A program made the position numbers and the translations under genes. From Yersinia hibernica (lineage in GTDB: Bacteria > Pseudomonadota > Gammaproteobacteria > Enterobacterales > Enterobacteriaceae), in assembly GCF_004124235.1 (NCBI RefSeq), contig NZ_CP032487.1, forward strand, positions 4,154,001 through 4,218,000: a stretch of DNA of 64,000 nt, read 5' to 3'. The notes below the pieces were generated by a model. The model saw only the letters and a program-made list of their open reading frames with translations, made no database searches and was not told where the DNA came from. This document shows, one piece after another, positions 59,375 to 64,000 of the stretch. Numbering within the stretch: position 1 is the first letter of the stretch; each line of letters starts with the position of its first letter.

Positions 59375-59399
59375 CGGACACAGCACAATGCTGTGTCCG
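59375..59399. other. Hairpin between degQ and degS
   Basis: CGGACACAGC and GCTGTGTCCG form a perfect 10-bp stem with a five-base loop 14 bases after degQ. No T tract follows, so it may be an mRNA-stabilising or processing element rather than a terminator. Confidence 0.55.
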
Positions 59400-59449
59400 C
59401 CAAACTCATGCTATCCTCCGGTTACCTATTCATTCATGCCTTAAACTTC

Positions 59450-60541
59450 ATGTTTCTTAAGCTATTGCGTTCTATTATTTTGGGGCTCATTGTTGCCGGT
59501 ATCTTGCTGGTCGCAATACCTATGCTCCGCAGCCCCGGCAATTTCTTTTCCAGCAATGGTAATAGCATAGATGAAGAGGCCCCCGTCAGTTATAACCAGG
59601 CGGTGCGCAGGGCTGCCCCTGCCGTTGTTAATGTTTATAACCGTAGCCTAAGCCCGACTCAGGAAGGGCTAGCCATTCGCACTTTGGGCTCCGGCGTGAT
59701 CATGAGTGATAAGGGTTATATTCTTACCAATAAACACGTTATCAATAATGCTGAACAGATCATTGTCGCCTTACAAAATGGCCGGATATCAGAAGCATTG
59801 TTGGTCGGTTCAGATAATCTGACTGATTTAGCTGTCTTGAAAATCGATGCCGTAAATCTGCCGGTCATCCCCATTAATATTAATCGTACGCCACATATTG
59901 GTGATGTCGTGCTGGCGATTGGTAACCCATACAACCTTGGGCAAACCGTGACACAAGGGATTATCAGTGCCACTGGGCGGATTGGTTTGAGTGATTCCGG
60001 GCGACAAAACTTTCTCCAGACAGACGCCTCAATCAACCAAGGCAACTCCGGCGGTGCACTGGTTAATACCCTTGGTGAGTTGATGGGGATTAACACGCTG
60101 TCCTTTGATAAAAGCAGCAATGGCGAAACACCAGAAGGCATCGGTTTTGCCATTCCGACAGCGCTCGCGACCAAAGTGATGGAAAAGTTGATTCGTGATG
60201 GGCGGGTTATTCGTGGCTACATTGGGATTACCGGCGAAGAATATCCACCATTCAATGCCAGCGGTAATAGCGGCGAGCGAATTCACGGCATTAAAGTGAA
60301 CAAGATATCGCCCAATGGCCCGGCCGCGAATGCTAACTTACACGTGGGCGATATCATTCTTAGCGTTAATAATAAGCCGGCAACGTCTGTGATTGAAACT
60401 ATGGATCAGGTGGCGGAAATTCGCCCTGGCACCACCATTCCGGTGCTATTATTACGTAATGGCCAACAAATTACGGCCCAAATCACCATCACAGAATTGG
60501 ACCAAAACGAAGTCCTTGGCCAACAACAGCCCGCGCCATAA
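59450..60541 (+). CDS. degS: Inner-membrane regulatory protease DegS
   Basis: A 363-residue membrane-anchored HtrA protease that senses misfolded outer-membrane proteins through its PDZ domain and makes the first cut in RseA, activating sigma E. One N-terminal transmembrane helix (about 5-25), protease domain with His in LTNKHVIN, Asp in LTDLAVLKI and Ser in QGNSGGAL, and a single PDZ (about 265-350) are visible. ATG 59450 (MFLKLLRS) matches E. coli. Confidence 0.96.
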   Translation: MFLKLLRSIILGLIVAGILLVAIPMLRSPGNFFSSNGNSIDEEAPVSYNQAVRRAAPAVVNVYNRSLSPTQEGLAIRTLGSGVIMSDKGYILTNKHVINNAEQIIVALQNGRISEALLVGSDNLTDLAVLKIDAVNLPVIPININRTPHIGDVVLAIGNPYNLGQTVTQGIISATGRIGLSDSGRQNFLQTDASINQGNSGGALVNTLGELMGINTLSFDKSSNGETPEGIGFAIPTALATKVMEKLIRDGRVIRGYIGITGEEYPPFNASGNSGERIHGIKVNKISPNGPAANANLHVGDIILSVNNKPATSVIETMDQVAEIRPGTTIPVLLLRNGQQITAQITITELDQNEVLGQQQPAP

Positions 60542-60563
60542 TCATGATGGCCGGTATGCGCCG

Positions 60564-60606
60564 CAAAAAAATGCCAGCCCGAGAATCACCGGCTGGCATC
60601 TGCTTT
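60564..60606. terminator. Bidirectional terminator between degS and murA
   Basis: ATGCCAGCC (60571-60579) pairs with GGCTGGCAT (60591-60599). On the minus strand it is followed by seven T (murA end), on the plus strand by CTGCTTTT (degS end). Confidence 0.88.
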
Positions 60607-60626
60607 TATCAGGCGATGAGAAAAAC

Positions 60627-61910
<1,284 letters not shown>

Positions 61911-62014
61911 TCAAAATACGGGTTGTTGGCAAAATACTGATCGCCAAATTCGAATTCACTGCCCGCGTGACCAACCGCCCAACAAACTGGTAGGCAATTT
62001 TATCGCCGACAGTA

Positions 62015-62269
62015 TTAAAAGCCGTTTAGTTTGCGATCCCGCTGCCACTCTTGTGGCGTATAGGCCTTAATGGATAAGGCATGAATACGGTTATCAGCAA
62101 TATATTCCATCAAAGGTGCATATACCGCTTGCTGCTTTTTCACCCGGCTCATATCAGCAAATAACTCACCCACAGCAATCACCTGAAAGTGGCTGCCATC
62201 ACCGGTAACATGCGCTTCTTGTAATGCCAATGCTTGCATCAGCACGTCTTTAATTTCGGAAGTATCCAT
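62015..62269 (-). CDS. ibaG: BolA-family protein IbaG
   Basis: An 84-residue BolA-like protein that binds 2Fe-2S clusters together with monothiol glutaredoxin; in E. coli it is acid-induced. [34 protein letters not shown] contains the conserved cysteine-free BolA core with the ligand histidine. ATG 62269 gives the same length as E. coli. It lies between mlaB and murA. Confidence 0.95.
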   Translation of the reverse strand: MDTSEIKDVLMQALALQEAHVTGDGSHFQVIAVGELFADMSRVKKQQAVYAPLMEYIADNRIHALSIKAYTPQEWQRDRKLNGF

Positions 62270-62404
62270 AAGATTCATTCTATTTTAGGGGGATTATAGC
62301 CATCATACTTCAACTAGCAGCGGAGTTGACCGCATCTTGAAGCCTGTTGGCTATAGTAATCAGTTGAACATATTAGTGGAATACCGCTTTCTCTGAAACT
62401 AAAG

Positions 62405-62441
62405 AAAAGCCCCTGTTTTGCTATTGCACACAGGGGCTTGA
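62405..62441 (-). terminator. Terminator after mlaB
   Basis: AAGCCCCTGT (62407-62416) pairs with ACAGGGGCTT (62430-62439). On the minus strand TTTTC follows, ending the mla operon about 65 bases after mlaB. Confidence 0.75.
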
Positions 62442-62503
62442 AAAATTTAGTTTTTTGCCGTGGAAGAAAACGGCACAACAGGGTGCCGACTCAATACCAC
62501 TGA

Positions 62504-62809
62504 CTACGCGCTGGCAACTTCCACCGGGATGACGTCGCGCAGATTGTACAGTTCAATCAAGGTGGACAACCGATCACTGACACCGGTAATAGTGAGTGAG
62601 ACGCCCTGCTTGCTGCGCAGTTCACGAAAGTGAACCAGCAGTGCCAGGCCAGATGAATCAACGCGCTGTAATTGGCTGACATCAATGCACGTCTTATCTG
62701 CCAATAATACCCCGCGCTGTTGCCACAGGGGTAACAGCGTTTCACGATCTAATTCACCTTGCAGTATCAGCGTTTCGCGCTGTGACTGCCAATGCAATTC
62801 ATCTGCCAT
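62504..62809 (-). CDS. mlaB: STAS-domain protein MlaB
   Basis: A 101-residue STAS-fold protein, the cytoplasmic subunit of the MlaFEDB phospholipid transporter that stabilises the MlaF ATPase. CIDVSQLQRVDSSGLALLVHF holds the conserved serine/threonine switch region. ATG 62809 starts two bases after the mlaC stop; a GTG at 62815 overlapping that stop is an alternative. Confidence 0.93.
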   Translation of the reverse strand: MADELHWQSQRETLILQGELDRETLLPLWQQRGVLLADKTCIDVSQLQRVDSSGLALLVHFRELRSKQGVSLTITGVSDRLSTLIELYNLRDVIPVEVASA

Positions 62810-62811
62810 AA

Positions 62812-63438
62812 TCACTGCTTGTCTAAAGTTATCGGCTGTTTTGCGGCAATCAGCAACTGTTGGGTCAGGCCATCAACGCCCTTCTGACGTAAGATAGAAG
62901 CCCACTCATTTTGCTTGGTGCTTATCATGCTAACCCCTTCGGCTATCATGTCATACGCTTGCCAGTGACCCGTTTGGCTGTTTTTGCGCCACTGGAAATC
63001 TAAACGTACCGGTGGGCGGCCATTAGGGTCGAGGATAGTCACACGAATGGCGATAATATTGGCATCACCCAGTGGCTGGTCTGGCGCTACGTCGTAAGTT
63101 TGACCATGATACAAAGCCAGCGCCTGACCATATGCCTGTTCCAAGTATTGGCTGAACGCATTGAAATATGCCTCGCGCTGCGCAGGTGTGGCGGCTTTGT
63201 AATAACTGCCTAACACCAAGGCACCGGCGTATTTAATCTGCACAAATGGCAATAACTCTTCACGTACGATAGTGCGCAAATAATCTGGATTCTGCTTAAT
63301 TTTGGCTTGTTCGGTTTTCAGGCGCGTAAATGTTCTTTGCGCCGCTTCATCCATTAAGCGGTATGGGTTGGTTTGGTCGACCGCATTTGCCAGTGGTGCC
63401 ACCACTAACAACGCGACCATAAGTAAACGTTTAAACAT
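62812..63438 (-). CDS. mlaC: Periplasmic phospholipid-binding protein MlaC
   Basis: A 208-residue periplasmic lipid shuttle with a signal peptide ([19 protein letters not shown]). It carries phospholipid between the MlaA-porin complex and MlaD. The [21 protein letters not shown] start and [26 protein letters not shown] end are conserved. It lies 12 bases after mlaD in the operon. Confidence 0.96.
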   Translation of the reverse strand: MFKRLLMVALLVVAPLANAVDQTNPYRLMDEAAQRTFTRLKTEQAKIKQNPDYLRTIVREELLPFVQIKYAGALVLGSYYKAATPAQREAYFNAFSQYLEQAYGQALALYHGQTYDVAPDQPLGDANIIAIRVTILDPNGRPPVRLDFQWRKNSQTGHWQAYDMIAEGVSMISTKQNEWASILRQKGVDGLTQQLLIAAKQPITLDKQ

Positions 63439-63450
63439 TCAGATACCCTC

Positions 63451-63993
63451 TTAAGGATGTTGAGTTGCGGGCAAACTGCCATTGACTGCTGCTGGCTCAG
63501 CGGCGGGCGCATCAGAATTACCATTGCCGTCACTTTTGTACAAGAACTGGCCGATAAGATCTTCCAACACCAATGCAGATTTGGTGTCTTGAATCACGCC
63601 ACCATCTTTCAAAATACTGGTTCCCATGTCAGGGTCTTCAAAACCGACATTGAGCGCCAGGAACTGCTCACCCAACAAACCGGAAGTGCGTACTGCCAAG
63701 GAACTGGTGTCCGGGATATGGTTATAGCGCTGTTGAATATCTATCGCCACCCGTGGACTGTAGTTTTTGGTATCCAATGTGATATCAGCGATTCGCCCCA
63801 CCACCACCCCACCAATTTTGACCGGCGAATTATTTTTTAGGCCGCCAATATTGTCAAAATTTGCGTAAATCCGGTAAGTCGGCTGATTGCCGACAGATTT
63901 GATATCCGCCACTTTCAAGCAGAGGAATACCACTGCCAGAATCGCAATCAGTATAAACGCCCCTACCCAGACTTCATTTTTCTTCGTTTGCAT
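63451..63993 (-). CDS. mlaD: MCE-domain protein MlaD
   Basis: A 180-residue inner-membrane-anchored MCE protein that forms a hexameric ring for phospholipid transport. One transmembrane helix (VWVGAFILIAILAVVFLCL) is followed by the MCE domain (YRIYANFDNIGGLKNNSPVKIGGVVVGRI). The C-terminal tail is Ala/Pro-rich. Upstream on the minus strand only TGAGTCG remains in the window; the TGA at 63998-64000 is probably the stop of mlaE. Confidence 0.97.
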   Translation of the reverse strand: MQTKKNEVWVGAFILIAILAVVFLCLKVADIKSVGNQPTYRIYANFDNIGGLKNNSPVKIGGVVVGRIADITLDTKNYSPRVAIDIQQRYNHIPDTSSLAVRTSGLLGEQFLALNVGFEDPDMGTSILKDGGVIQDTKSALVLEDLIGQFLYKSDGNGNSDAPAAEPAAVNGSLPATQHP

Positions 63994-64000
63994 CGACTCA

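Overview
The window looks like chromosomal DNA from a Yersinia, most likely the Y. enterocolitica species group or a close relative; this is inferred from recalled gene order and protein similarity, not from a search. Most of it follows the enterobacterial backbone: ygjP-ygjR-alx-sstT-ygjV, uxaCBA/exuT/exuR, yqjA-mzrA-yqjCDEK-yqjF-yqjG-yhaJ-yhaK, then rnpB-rsmI-lpoA-yraN-diaA-dolP, mtgA-elbB-arcZ-arcB, yhcC-gltBD, sspAB, rpsI-rplM, zapE-zapG-degQ-degS, murA-ibaG-mlaBCD. A carboxy-terminal fragment of an autotransporter opens the window, and mlaE is cut off at its end.

1-12 kb: metal and pH homeostasis (alx behind a Mn-type yybP-ykoY riboswitch whose P4 loop carries a dispersed palindromic repeat), serine/threonine uptake (sstT) and hexuronate catabolism (uxaC-uxaB-uxaA divergent from exuT, with exuR downstream). 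13-20.5 kb: the envelope and stress genes of the yqj/yha block. 20.5-25 kb: an accessory redox cluster (alcohol dehydrogenase, short-chain dehydrogenase, cupin, aldo-keto reductase) with a divergent LysR regulator.

25-35.5 kb: a visibly AT-richer accessory island inserted between the LysR gene and rnpB. It carries a phage-type lysis cassette (holin, M15 endopeptidase, overlapping inner and outer spanins), a beta-gamma-crystallin-like protein, a second LysR-type regulator, a leaderless GH18 chitinase, a leaderless AA10 lytic polysaccharide monooxygenase, and an invasin-like inverse autotransporter broken, or switched, at an A7 tract. Decayed IS6-like transposase pieces and terminal sequences separate these modules. 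The best reading is a Type 10 (holin/endolysin/spanin) secretion system with its own chitin-degrading cargo, comparable to Serratia ChiWXYZ and the lysis cassettes of Yersinia Tc-toxin islands, but with no Tc toxin gene in view.

35.7-64 kb is ordinary housekeeping: RNase P RNA, rRNA methylation, peptidoglycan synthase control, ArcB with the ArcZ sRNA antisense-adjacent to its 3' end, glutamate synthase, ClpXP adaptor SspB, ribosomal proteins, periplasmic quality control (DegQ/DegS), MurA and the Mla lipid-transport operon.
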